The position numbers and the translations under genes were made by a program. Positions 46,789-57,054 of a stretch of 64,000 bases of DNA are shown here, in pieces (position 1 is the first letter of the stretch; each line of letters begins with the position of its first letter). Under the pieces are notes generated by a model, which did not search any database, was not told where the DNA came from, and worked only from the letters and a program-made list of their open reading frames with translations. This DNA comes from Lentinula raphanica (taxonomy: Eukaryota > Basidiomycota > Agaricomycetes > Agaricales > Omphalotaceae): the NCBI GenBank assembly GCA_027919835.1, contig JANVFP010000013.1, forward strand, positions 868,001 through 932,000, in the 5' to 3' direction.

Positions 46789-47505
46789 ATGGGTTCAAAC
46801 AATCTGGTCCCTACAGACACCCTCGTCAAAGAACTGGGATTGCAAAAGCATCCTGAAGGCGGTGAGCTAAACTATTCAATACAGCGAAGTTGGTATCCTT
46901 ACAATGCTTGTCAATCTATAGGCTATTTCGTGGAGACCGATCGACAGTCAGCTCAAGTCTTATCGCCTTTTGCCAGTGAGTGAAAGTCTTTTGCCAGTTC
47001 TGTGAACGCGCATCCGAACAGGATCGAATAGATAACGAACCCCGCTCCCTCGGAACCTCCATCTATTATCTGCTCACCAAAGACAGTCCGAGCGGCGTCA
47101 TCCACATGAATAAATCCGTTGTAAGTAGAATGGGTATTGGCGGACCATCAAGTTTCTGATCTTGTTTTACATTGCCAGACTTACCACGTTTTGCATCAAG
47201 GCCGTGCAGAATACACTTTGATACACCCAACTGATCCGCCCAAGGTAGAGAAACACATCATGGGCACCAATGTCAGTGCAGGTGAAAGCCGCCTGCTCCT
47301 CGTTGGTACTGGGGTATGGAAGATGTCACGACTGCTACCTGAGGACACTGAATATGGGTGCTTGATCACGGAGGTTGTTGTTCCGGGCTTTCACTGGGAG
47401 GATCACCAATTTTTGACCAAGGGGGGCTTTGACGAGTTACTCGAGGCAGCGACAGGCGAAACGAAGGAAAAGCTGAAGCTGTTGGAGAACCACTTGAAAG
47501 CTTAG
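46789..47505 (+). CDS. DUF985 cupin-like protein (YML079w type)
   Basis: Four exons (46789-46861, 46922-46975, 47032-47120, 47179-47505) encode 180 aa. The protein starts MGSNNLVPTDTLVKELGLQK, then HPEGGYFVETDRQSAQVLSP. The conserved blocks RSLGTSIYYLLTKDSPSG, HMNKSVTYHVLHQGRAEYTL, TNVSAGESRLLLVGTGVWK and EVVVPGFHWEDHQFLTKGG follow, which match the DUF985 cupin family of unknown biochemical role (yeast YML079w, plant homologs). Cupin metal or ligand residues such as the HMNKS/H-x-L-HQG histidines are present. A small-molecule binding or isomerase role is inferred from fold only. Confidence 0.92.
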
Positions 47506-48190
47506 ATGCTTTCCTGATTTGCGCCCGGTCAGTTTGTATCACAAGACTGTAACACACGATTTGTACCGCATCCGAAGAACTCGTGCAATCACTAGGATCT
47601 CATCGAGTAAACGCTCAGGGAAACTTCCATCTGAAGATGGAGAAGTGGATCATGGTCTATGAGCATCTGATTGCGTCTGATTCTGTTCTTCCACACTGGC
47701 GCACTGCTACTATGTCTCAAAATTGTCGCTATTCCGCCGACACGAGGAGTGGATATACAAGAGACTCACATCCTTGTCATCTGCTCGTGTTATAAAAGTC
47801 GAGACGGAACCTTAACGTTATAACTCTAGGTGGTGCATGAACCCAATCTTTTTCCGTTCTCTGTACTGTCAACACTGATGCAATTGTTGACAGTATCCCT
47901 CTTCGTCCGACCAACCACCGTTGAATTGATGTCAATGCTGTTGCTCCTATCTCAAGCTTCAAAGCTTCAAGGTTCAAGGTTCATTCGCCTGCCTGGTTCT
48001 CATCGTGTTTATTGTATTCAAGATATCACGATGACGGTACGTCTTTGTACGGCACGTCTTATGAAACGGCTTGCTCGGTCTTTGACCCCCCATGCGGCTC
48101 TGCCAGTGGCGTCACGGTCAATATTTAAGTAACCTCTCAGTTATATTAAGTACCCAGACTCTTTGTCCACTTACCAACCGAGCTACGCAG
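47506..48190. other. Intergenic/promoter of seven-TM gene 1
   Basis: About 685 bp. No gene was recognised. The motif tcaatatttaag about 75 bp before the start resembles gcaatatttaag before the second seven-TM gene and may be a shared core promoter element. Confidence 0.5.
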
Positions 48191-49540
48191 ATGTCTAGCG
48201 AATCGACCCCATCGGACCCATCTCTTGAAAGGTATCGTTTGGATGGCATGATACTTGATGGTTTCACGTTTGGTACATATTCCTTTCTTGTATCACCTAC
48301 CTCTCCTCATCGCTGAACTATCTTTCGCACTATAGGCATATATACAGTCCTAACTGTCCAGGCTATCATTGCTATCCTGCGAAGCGCATCTGCGCCTAGG
48401 CGACGAACAGCTGGCAAGAGACAAACTTACATTCTTCTTATCTACACCATTGTCACATTTCTACTTGGTGCTGTTGGTTTCGCTGCCAATGCACGCTATA
48501 CCGAAGATATTTGGATCAATTTCCGTGGCCAGCCAGGCTGGTCGCCCGAGGTTTTGATCACGGACGAGTTCAATTATTGGTATAACCGGCTCGCCATCGA
48601 CAGGCAAGTACTACTGGTAACTCGAGCATAGGATGCTACAGAAACTCCAAACAATTATAGCCAGGAGGTGATGGTCTGGATCATGAATGCTCTCCTGTTG
48701 TATCGTTGCTGCGTGATATGGGCGTTTGCTCGTTGGGTCATTCTTCTCATGAGTACCGTATATCTGGCAATTGTGGGTAAGGCACATTCTTCGATCGCTA
48801 TGAGCTTGGCTGATATTTCCAAAATCTACAGCACTATCAACAAGCGTTATGGTATTCGCTCAAAGACAAACGGTGTTCAGCAACCTCAACCTGCAGATAT
48901 CATTCCTTGCATTGTCGTGCACTTACAATATCCTCTATACCGTCCTCGTCGCTGCAAAGATTCTCAGCGTCCAGCGAAGAGTCGGACAGACTCTTTCTAG
49001 TGAACATACACGTATATACACGTCTGCTTTAACTGTGATTATTGAATCTGCCTGTGAGCAACCCCTCTTCGAGCGACCCTCGGCTGCGACAGAACTGACT
49101 GTTCGATAGTCCTCTACTTCATTTTTGACCTATTATTCTTAATATCGTTTGCTTTGCACAGCAATACTGAAGATCTCATTTTGCTGGAAAACTGTCTAAT
49201 TCAAGTAACTATACTATGAAGTCTTTCGGTCGAGACGCTGGAAACTCATACTGTTCTCTTTCTCTTATAGGGAATTGCCCAACTGTTGATTATTGTCCGA
49301 GTGGCTCAGGGCAGAGAATACAACGATACTACAACTGTAGGCCAAAGCAGCACTCTAGGGCCCCGTATTCGTTTCAAGCCCGGGTTTTCCTACCAGTCGG
49401 ATACTGGCAACTCCAGCCTAGGTGCAATCGAGCTATCGCAACCTTCTCGACCCACGAAAGTTGGAATTTCTACCACTGCTGAAGAAGCCGATAGGGGAAT
49501 CGAACAAAACACAAAACCAAGCAATCTGGAAGCCGATTGA
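48191..49540 (+). CDS. Seven-transmembrane protein of unknown function, paralog 1
   Basis: The protein starts MSSESTPSDPSLERYRLDGM and has about seven hydrophobic segments: GIYTVLTVQAIIAIL, TYILLIYTIVTFLLGAVGF, QEVMVWIMNALLLYRCCVIW, FARWVILLMSTVYLAIV, ISFLALSCTYNILYTVLV, FLYFIFDLLFLISFAL and GIAQLLIIVRVAQ. The second extracellular-type loop carries RYTEDIWINFRGQPGWSPE. The tail is hydrophilic and variable. Fungal orphan 7-TM families of this shape are numerous in Agaricomycetes; no ligand is known. The second intron has a GC donor (CAG|GCAAGT at 48604) and a normal AG acceptor (48660), and frame continuity requires it. The paralog at 53446 has the same intron type. Confidence 0.85.
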
Positions 49541-49926
49541 AAGATTATAAGCACTGTGAAAATTTTCATTACATATCCATGTATCAATTCGACGACTTAC
49601 TTGATATTTATTAGTAGTTATTATTTTGTATGATAAATTCATGCTAACTCTGTCGACCCGCAAAGTTTCGATTCTCTGCCACTGCTGGAGAAAACGACGA
49701 GACTCCGAATTGGCAACTACTCTAGCCTGAGCCTTGAAGCTTGAGACCTCGCATGAAGTACTCATGCGGTCAGCAGTGGCAGCCGAGTCGGATTGAGTGA
49801 AGTGAACATCATGGTCCAGTATGGAGTGTCTTTATATTGTATGGCTCATAGTAAGAACGGTTACAGTCATAGTAGTAGTAGATAGCAGCTAGCTAGTAAC
49901 TTCCGAGTCCAGCCCGAGTACTACTG
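49541..49926. repeat. 3' flank with diverged duplicate of the seven-TM gene end
   Basis: A stretch at about 49652-49699 (gtcgacccgcaaagtttcga, ccactgctggagaa) resembles the coding end of the preceding gene at about 49447-49493 (ctcgacccacgaaagttgga, ccactgctgaagaa). It looks like an old partial tandem duplication. No gene was recognised in the rest of the gap. Confidence 0.4.
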
Positions 49927-50772
49927 TCATTCAGTGATCTCTTCAAAAAAGCTGCCTCCTCGAAAACCAGGTTCCTCTAGGAATTCCCTGAGAGCGTTCA
50001 TCTCGTATTCGAGCTCCCCGGGTGAGCATTTTTTGGCAGTCTCAAAATCTACTATAACCACGTCGTGCCCTTCCCGTACAAGAAAGTTGAATTTATTGGT
50101 GTCACCAAGCTTGATTCCCAGTGCATGCAATTGGCCCAAGGCCTTCCTGCAACTCTCGAAGTCTTCTGGCCCCGCAGCTCTCGTGTCCTCTATCCACTCA
50201 GTAACAAAACCGACCACGCGCCCGTTTTCTCCCTCGGTAACATGCCCAAGGAACTTGGGACCGATACCCTTGCCACAGATGGCTTCGTAGGCGGTCGTCT
50301 CAGCCTCCATGAATTCGAGTTCCCAAGGCCAGACAGCGATTTTAGTAAGAACAGGTTTGCCGTTGTTGAGCTGGGGGTGTGTGGAAACGTTGATCCGTTG
50401 CCTCAGCGATTGTTTATCTGTAAAATCCAGTTCGTTCACCTTCACCGGATGCCAGAGGTTTTTGACACCTGCAAATGATTCTGTCTCTGTCCTGATGAAG
50501 GTGACTTTCCCTGTTTCGGGATCTTTGGCCACGTAGCCCTTATTCCAATCTCCGGGTGGGAAGGAAGGAAGGAGCTCGCCGAGCAGGATTGGCGCAAATG
50601 CCCAGTCAATCTCCTCCCCGGCAAGAGTTCCTGGTGCTACGGCCACGTATTTGATGTATTTCCCGTCGACGAGAAAGCGGTAATGGCCGTCATCAGGATC
50701 GATGGCGTCTTTCGACTCCAAAAGGCATGCGAGGAGCCGGACGTTAGCATTGTTTGATTTGGGAGCATTCAT
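49927..50772 (-). CDS. Kinase-like (APH/protein-kinase fold) fungal protein
   Basis: Single exon of 281 aa starting MNAPKSNNANVRLLACLLES. The C-terminal half is a compact kinase-like fold: KIAVWPWELEFMEAETTAYE (Lys/Glu lobe), GPKFLGHVTEGENGRVVGFV (hinge), LGQLHALGIKLGDTNKFNFL (catalytic loop with Gly-Asp and Asn) and VVIVDFETAKKCS (metal-binding Asp in place of DFG). Such short kinase-like proteins are multi-copy in Agaricomycetes and are often annotated as aminoglycoside-phosphotransferase-like; their substrates are unknown. The N-terminal 120 residues (HYRFLVDGKYIKYVAVAPGT) are not assigned to a domain. It is convergent with the seven-TM gene 1. Confidence 0.82.
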   Translation of the reverse strand: MNAPKSNNANVRLLACLLESKDAIDPDDGHYRFLVDGKYIKYVAVAPGTLAGEEIDWAFAPILLGELLPSFPPGDWNKGYVAKDPETGKVTFIRTETESFAGVKNLWHPVKVNELDFTDKQSLRQRINVSTHPQLNNGKPVLTKIAVWPWELEFMEAETTAYEAICGKGIGPKFLGHVTEGENGRVVGFVTEWIEDTRAAGPEDFESCRKALGQLHALGIKLGDTNKFNFLVREGHDVVIVDFETAKKCSPGELEYEMNALREFLEEPGFRGGSFFEEITE

Positions 50773-51705
50773 GATGTAGGGGGTCCTTCAGGCTTCGAGA
50801 CTACTAGATGATTGGGGAGCGGCGAGATGACTGTGGAGCAAGGCGTGCTTCTAGCTCTGCTGGCAGATGCACTGGAATACGACTCTGTCTTCGATATTTT
50901 GAAGACGGCAGTTGAATTTGCCAGTGGGGGCGTCAAAATATTCACTTGGTAGAAGGGAGACAACAGCGGTGAGATAATATACTAGTCCATCATATAAATC
51001 ACAATGATTCAGAGCTGTGGGCCTACTTACATACCATCAAGTAAAATTTAGCTTACCTCAAGCTTACCCACATGTTCTTCGGGGCATCCAAGTGATGAAC
51101 TGTTTTAAGATACCACCTGCCAGTACCAAAAGCTCGAACTTGTTGAATGGATTTGTCAGATTGCCTTTGAGAATTCTAAAAACACAACGCATACAGTACT
51201 GGCAGTACAATAAGCGAAGCATTATCTATATAAAATTCAAGCTACCTATGTATATACAAGGCATCTATATTCATGTTAAAAGTATGCAGAATACGATTTG
51301 CCCATCGTAAGAGCACCCAAATTCCTAAGAATGACGCGAAGAACGTGTCGAGAGGACACAGATAAAACATCAATCCAACACCAATCAGAGAACACAAACG
51401 TCATTGCAGAGAAGAAAGAGAACAACAATGAATTTCTGACTTCAGAATCACAAGTATTTCTCAGTTCGAACGAAACCCACAAGCATTCAGTCATGCGGGC
51501 TATGCCTTGATAGCACGATGTTGGATCGGTGTCGGGACAGCCCAGTCAATAGTTTGTGGTGTCGAGTCCACCTGCACTGTTTGTAGATGCTAGAGGATGC
51601 GAAGATGAGACGACTGTAGGGGGACAAAAACCTGTGAATCGATGAATGTCATATGGGAACACTAGCTGTACAGATTGCAATTGAAAACTGCTCGAAGACT
51701 AGTCC
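50773..51705. other. Intergenic, no feature seen
   Basis: About 930 bp between the kinase-like gene start and the F-box relic. It is A/T-rich in its central part (51160-51420). Short ORFs show no protein character. No repeat family was recognised. Confidence 0.4.
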
Positions 51706-52560
51706 TTGGTAGCATGCATGAACCGACCGGGGACTGAACTCTCCACTACTGGTCCAAAGCTTGCGAAGTGTCTTGAAATCTCTTCTGTTGTAAGTATACT
51801 TGGTTTCGAAATTCATATGCGCTCCCTCGTCCCTGCAAGCAACGCAGATGTCACCATCGAGGAAACCGAGGAAACCGGCGCGGAGATGATGGCCATGTAT
51901 CGCTTGAGTTCCCTGGCCACTTTGTCAAACTTTGGAAGACCATCGCTGGCCAGATGTTGGACCACTGCCTGGCGATCATAGAGTCGAATTCGCCTCCGCT
52001 GCGAATTCCCTTCACTGTGATTCCAACCACTGCAGTACCGCCCGGGCAAGCTGAGGATGCTTGGTAACTTTGTCAGGTCTAGACGTTTGCGGGAGCTTTC
52101 AGCTTTGGTCTGCAGTTTTGCATTGGAGATGAAGAGTTTTTTATGCTTCGCGACTCGTGAGGGAGAAGTATTCCGGCCGGTAGATGAAGCATAAGTAGCA
52201 GACGCGGCGACAGTCTATAAGATAGAGATGTCCGCCGAAGTGTTTGCACAAAGAACATCGGCTTGTACAGAGCGTTTTATTTTGTAGAGTGTAGCACAGT
52301 CGAATCCATCTACCTAAGCGCTGACAACGGCGGGGATGATGTTAGCACGATGCTCGATGATTGCAGTATACTGGCGGATTGAGTTGGCAAGCTCCATTGT
52401 GCGACGATTGACAGTGCAGAAGCAAGTGAGCGAAGGGATGTCTAGCTGCAGCAAAACCTCGGTGAGCAGTTCTAGGGGAAGCTGGTCGGACTGATTGGCG
52501 GTATAACGTGCGGAGATGGACGTGCAATCGTGTCGCCCATTGTCGAACGGACACCGTGTT
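51706..52560 (-). pseudogene. F-box / CxxC zinc-site protein pseudogene
   Basis: The minus strand carries, in the right order but in different frames, pieces of a familiar fungal F-box protein. First is QLPLELLTEVLLQLDIPSLT with VNRRTMELANSIRQYTAIIE (about 52320-52560, F-box), closed by a TAG at 52314. Next is the CxxC block CSLCKHFGG to CRRVCYLC (52257 downward) in another frame, ended by TAA. A third frame then shows KLPSILSLPGRYCSGWN and KRYMAIISAPVSSVSSM. It has a TGA at 51813 but reads on as EEISRHFASFGPVVESSVPG to 51706. At least two frameshifts and two or three stops make it non-functional. Family members are thought to act as ubiquitin-ligase adaptors. Confidence 0.7.
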
Positions 52561-53445
52561 TCCAGCTGCGCTTAGTCCAAGGTGTTATCGCGTATTCTAT
52601 GCGACCGGTACATATATGGCGCGAGGTCAGATGAGATAGGGAGGTTCGTTTCCATCGTAGAGTGGTGATAGAGATGCTCGATACCGTTCAAGTCTTCTCG
52701 GATACGTTCAGTTCTGAGTTCATGATGGTACAGACTGCAAGTGTGCAACGCACCTGCACGTGATGTGAGTATCAGGGAAAAAAAAACATCATTAGGTAAG
52801 CACAGTCAGTTGACAGTCGTTTCTTATTCTCTACCCCTCGTTGCTGCGAGTGTATCCAGTGCTATCCAGTGTCCACCGGATACTCTACTCAGCGTCGGAA
52901 GTCTAGCGATAGGGCAAACTCTGAATCCCCAATACCATTTCCGATTCTACAACTTCCGCATCAAGGTAGTCCTTCACCTGATCTCTGACCGTCTCTTAGT
53001 AGCGGTCTCTAAATCATCGTCCGGTGCATGGCACAGATTGTAGGTCAGAGGATTCAAATACTTCCTAGTTGTTACTGAGAAGGGAGTGCGCGAGCTGTAC
53101 CACAGTCAGTGTTAGTCCGTGCATGAATTTTGCTGATGTAAACGGAATGGTTTCAAGGTCTCCCTACATACAACCACTCCCGTTGGGATTCCCGGGTCCC
53201 TTTGTCGATCGATGCTATGCTACTCAAATTCCCGAACTTGCAATTGATTTATTCGCCTGTCTTTTCCCATCATGATGATACCCAATCCCGATACGCCTTG
53301 AGGCCCGCACACTACTTGGGCAGTCATCTCTGTGACCCACCAACATCCGATGCACTAGTGACTATAGGGCAATATTTAAGACGCGTCGCAGAGCTACAGC
53401 GAGAAACACACCCACATTTACCCCATCTGCTAGCTAACAGACAGG
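52561..53445. other. Intergenic/promoter of seven-TM gene 2
   Basis: About 885 bp. Its last 80 bp contain gcaatatttaag, like the promoter of seven-TM gene 1. No gene was recognised; further F-box relic sequence could extend into its left part. Confidence 0.45.
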
Positions 53446-54766
53446 ATGTCCAGCGAATTGACCCCGTCAAATCCGTCTCTCGAAAGGTACCGTTTGGACG
53501 GCATGGTTCTCGATGGTTTTACGTTTGGTACAGATCCTTCTTCTGTATTCGAGCCCTTCTCATTGCTGATTCACTATCTCTTCTTTCAGGCATATATACG
53601 CTGCTGACCATCCAGGCTGTCATCGCTATCGTGCGGGGTGGTCGTGGCACTTGTCCAAGGCGACGGAAACAATGTCACTTACTCCTCATCTATACCGTTG
53701 TCACCTTCTTGCTTGGTGCTGTTGGCTTCGCTGCCAACGCGCGTTATACCGAAGACATCTGGGTCAATTTCCGTGGTCAGCCAGGCTGGTCGCCAGAGGA
53801 TTTGATCACTGATGAGTTCAATTTCTGGTATAGCCGGCTCGCTATCGACAGGCAAGTAGCATCAACATGCGAATGTCTTCGATACAGACGCTGACTATCT
53901 TGCGATTATAGCCAGGAGGTGATGGTTTGGATCATGAATGCTCTCCTGTTATATCGTTGCTTTGTCATATGGGGTTTTGCTCGCTGGGTTATACTCCTCA
54001 TGAGTGCATTTTACCTGGCGATGGTCGGTAAGACGGTCATCCGCTGCTGTCGTATGCTCGCTGTTGATGACTTTTTCTCTCGAAATATACAGCATTGTCA
54101 ACGAGTATCATGGTTTTTGCTCAAGAGGAAGCAGTCTTCACCCAGCTGAACCTGCAAATAGCGTTTCTTGCGTTATCATGCACTTTCAATATCCTCTATA
54201 CGGTCCTCGTTTCTGCGAAGATCCTCAGCGTTCAACGACGAATCAGACAGAGCCTTTCTGCTGAACATACAGGAACATACACGTCTGTCGTCACTCTGAT
54301 CATCGAATCTGCCTGTAAGCACCTCTTCAATACTTCACGACAAAGCTTTCAACGTTCCTGAACTAGTCCTCTATTTCGTGTTCGACCTGTTGTTCCTCAT
54401 CTCGTTCGCTATGGGCAGCAACACGGAGTATCTCATCCTACTAGAAAACTGTCTAATTCAGGTGAGCACATACAGAACATCCAATTGGGACACCTCGTGC
54501 TCATACGTGCTCTCTACTAGGCCATTGCCCAATTGCTGATCATCGTTCGAGTGGCACAAGGCCAAGAATACAATCATGCGAGCATTGGCTCGAACAGCGT
54601 CCGAACGCCCCGTGTCAGCTACAAGTCCGGATTTTCTTACCAGTCCGACAATGTTGCAGTGGAGCTATCTCGACCTTGTCGACCTGATTATCGAGGTCCT
54701 ACAAACGAAGATGATTTTGCGATCCGACAGCACACAAAAGCAAGCGACTTGGAGGTCTATCAATAG
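53446..54766 (+). CDS. Seven-transmembrane protein of unknown function, paralog 2
   Basis: Very similar to the gene at 48191. It starts MSSELTPSNPSLERYRLDGM and keeps the same first exon length (82 nt), the same loop RYTEDIWVNFRGQPGWSPE and the same TM order (YTLLTIQAVIAIVR, HLLLIYTVVTFLLGAVGF, EVMVWIMNALLLYRCFVIWG, VILLMSAFYLAMV, IAFLALSCTFNILYTVLVSA, LLYFVFDLLFLISFAM, AIAQLLIIVRVAQGQ). Intron 2 again has a GC donor (CAG|GCAAGT at 53852) and ends at 53910. The C-terminal tail diverges most (NEDDFAIRQHTKASDLEVYQ). Function is unknown; membrane protein, possibly a receptor-like sensor by analogy only. Confidence 0.85.
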
Positions 54767-55690
54767 GCTGCCAGTTTCCATTGTCGAGTGTTTTGTTCAA
54801 CAACCTTTCTACAAAACTTTCAGTTTTCGATGTTTTAATCATTATCACGTATACCTTCACCTTTTTTATGGATAGTTATATCGGTTTACATGTATATAGT
54901 ATAAGTAGGAAATTCGGTAATTATGTTCATCCCACCATTTTCCAAGTCCAAGATCGCTGAATGAGGATTGTATCTGTGATTGAGGTTTGAAGTTGTCTTT
55001 CGACGGTGAAGTCAGAATCCGCAGGCTCTGCTCGCTGAAAGTACAAGACATCCGATGGGTTTGTTTGCGATACATACTAGATCTTCCATCTGGTAGAGTA
55101 TGTGAGTAGCAGACTGGTAGACTGGCATGTCCAGCGCTGTTTAGCGGCATGTTCGCTGCTTTGTGGGTCAGAGCCGAGCCTACACGCAGGAAGATCGACA
55201 AAACAGGAGAGTCGGAGACGACTCAACGTTGAGTACTTGTGTTCGAAAGGCACCTAGGGCACACTGATCATGATCCAACGGGTGGCGTTAAGGACTGTGG
55301 AGGACTAGGAAACACTGTGGATGCTACAGATGAATTGCACAACGTATACAGGTATAAAGACAGGGTAAAAACGTTCATGATATTTGGTAATGTAAAGATC
55401 TTTCGTGAAAACATGTTTGTCATAACAGATACAGTAAGGCCGAGAGATAAGAAGAAGGAGATGTAGATGTGGTGGTACAACAGATTACGACCAATCATGG
55501 GGAAACCCGAAGATCAGGAACTTATAAGAACGGTGAAATGGAGTCCGAAGATAAAGCTAGAATGTGCATGACAGTCTGCAGAGGTGACGACAGGTACAAA
55601 GGACAGGATGGTTCACTACCGTGAAGGAATGAGAGACGGGAAGTGAAGGTTCTGTAAAGGGACACGCACCATGATGTGAGGAGGACAGAT
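54767..55690. other. Intergenic, no feature seen
   Basis: About 920 bp between the seven-TM gene 2 and the small ORF. Nothing was recognised. Confidence 0.4.
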
Positions 55691-55909
55691 CTAAGAATCC
55701 TTAGAAAGCGTTCGCTCAGATACCTCTTCGGTAACGTCCATGGAAGCCTGATAATAGTCATCTCGCAAATCATGAGAGCTCTTCTTTTTGTGAAGTATGC
55801 GATTATGACCAGCAGTCTGGGTTAGCGCTTCGACACCTCCGTTAGATATCGAGGTATCATCTTCGACGGGGGAGTTGACGGAAGCTAGGACAGCTGGGGA
55901 GGCCATCAT
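55691..55909 (-). CDS. Small hydrophilic protein, unknown
   Basis: A 72-codon frame starts MMASPAVLASVNSPVEDDTS and ends SMDVTEEVSERTLSKDS. It is rich in Ser, Asp and charged residues (RILHKKKSSHDLRDDYYQAS), has no signal peptide or TM segment, and is followed by a clear stop. The composition is protein-like and the short 5' flank is free of competing ORFs, but no family is recognised. Treat as a plausible short gene. Confidence 0.4.
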   Translation of the reverse strand: MMASPAVLASVNSPVEDDTSISNGGVEALTQTAGHNRILHKKKSSHDLRDDYYQASMDVTEEVSERTLSKDS

Positions 55910-57054
55910 GATGTAAGTGGCGCGAACGAGATAGGTGGTTTTGTACGATGATGACGATGATAAGGTTAAGGTGCCAGTGCACTCGCCGCGTAGAGGAACC
56001 GACGTTAATGTTCGTGAAATTTGTGGAAGAGGAAGATAGGGTCAACCCTACTCTTATATACCCTGAAAGGATTTGAAATTCGACTCAGACAAAGGCCGGA
56101 CCCAGACAATGGTCTATGTGTTACTAGGAGGAAGTTTCCAGTTTGGACTCCAAAAAAGGACTGCTTGCACCGATGTCACCAAGACTAGGCCAGCTTTGTT
56201 TTTGTCTTACCGCATGGTAGCTGGCCAGAGGTGAAAGATGGAGTTCGAATATAGCTGTTGAAAACTTGTTGAAAACTATGGTCCGGTCAAAAGCTCCTGG
56301 GGCAGTTCGGAGTGGTCCGACGACAGCAGTATTGTGGCCCGCTGACCGTCCTGGCGGGCCAGAGCGGGCCTTGACAAAATTATGGTAGTAAGAAATCAGG
56401 ATGTGAGCACTTAGCAGGGCCACTGGCAGTGTACAATAACCAGTGGAATTCCTTTTTCTCTAGTTTGCATTGAGGTTATAGTATAAGAATATAAAGGGGA
56501 ACGAGGGGCAAAAACGCTCAAGGATAAAAGGTCGTAAAATACATTTGTACAACCGGTATAGATGTATGTTCAAAGAAAACAAGAGGAAATTTTTGAACCA
56601 TTTGAGAGTCAGACGGCGACAGCAGAAACGATAGAACAAGGGCTTGGGAATGTTATCTGAAAAAGAGAGAAGAAAAACTTACATACAGTTGGTCAGAGAC
56701 GAGGAGAGAGAGAAGGAATGAAATCAGTACCTAGATGTCTGTGGAATAGCGCGAAACGATATCATAAACGTTGAATATAGCGACTTTGCTGTGGGAAATA
56801 AGAAAGCACTACAAAAATTGACTAGGACTAGCGAATGAAAGATATGAGAGGGCTCTTTATGATCAGAAGATGTGTGAACATGAAAAAATTTGACACTCTA
56901 AACGCTAGTTAAAAGTACAACACGGGAGGAGGATGAATTGCTTCGACTTGACTTTCTTTGCAATGGAACGTTACATGTATCACCGGAACCTGCCCGCTCG
57001 CTGTGCACTTCTGTTCTTTCTTTTTCCTTCTTCGAATCATACAGTAAAACCCGG
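55910..57054. other. Intergenic, no feature seen
   Basis: About 1.1 kb that includes the 3' UTR region of the PAK kinase gene. It is rich in A/G on the plus strand near 56.5-56.9 kb (T/C on the coding strand of the kinase). No gene was recognised. Confidence 0.4.

Noticed and set aside
52342..52554. Minus-strand 70-codon Arg/His-rich ORF
   Set aside because: Wrong frame of the F-box relic; the F-box frame has the recognisable motif.
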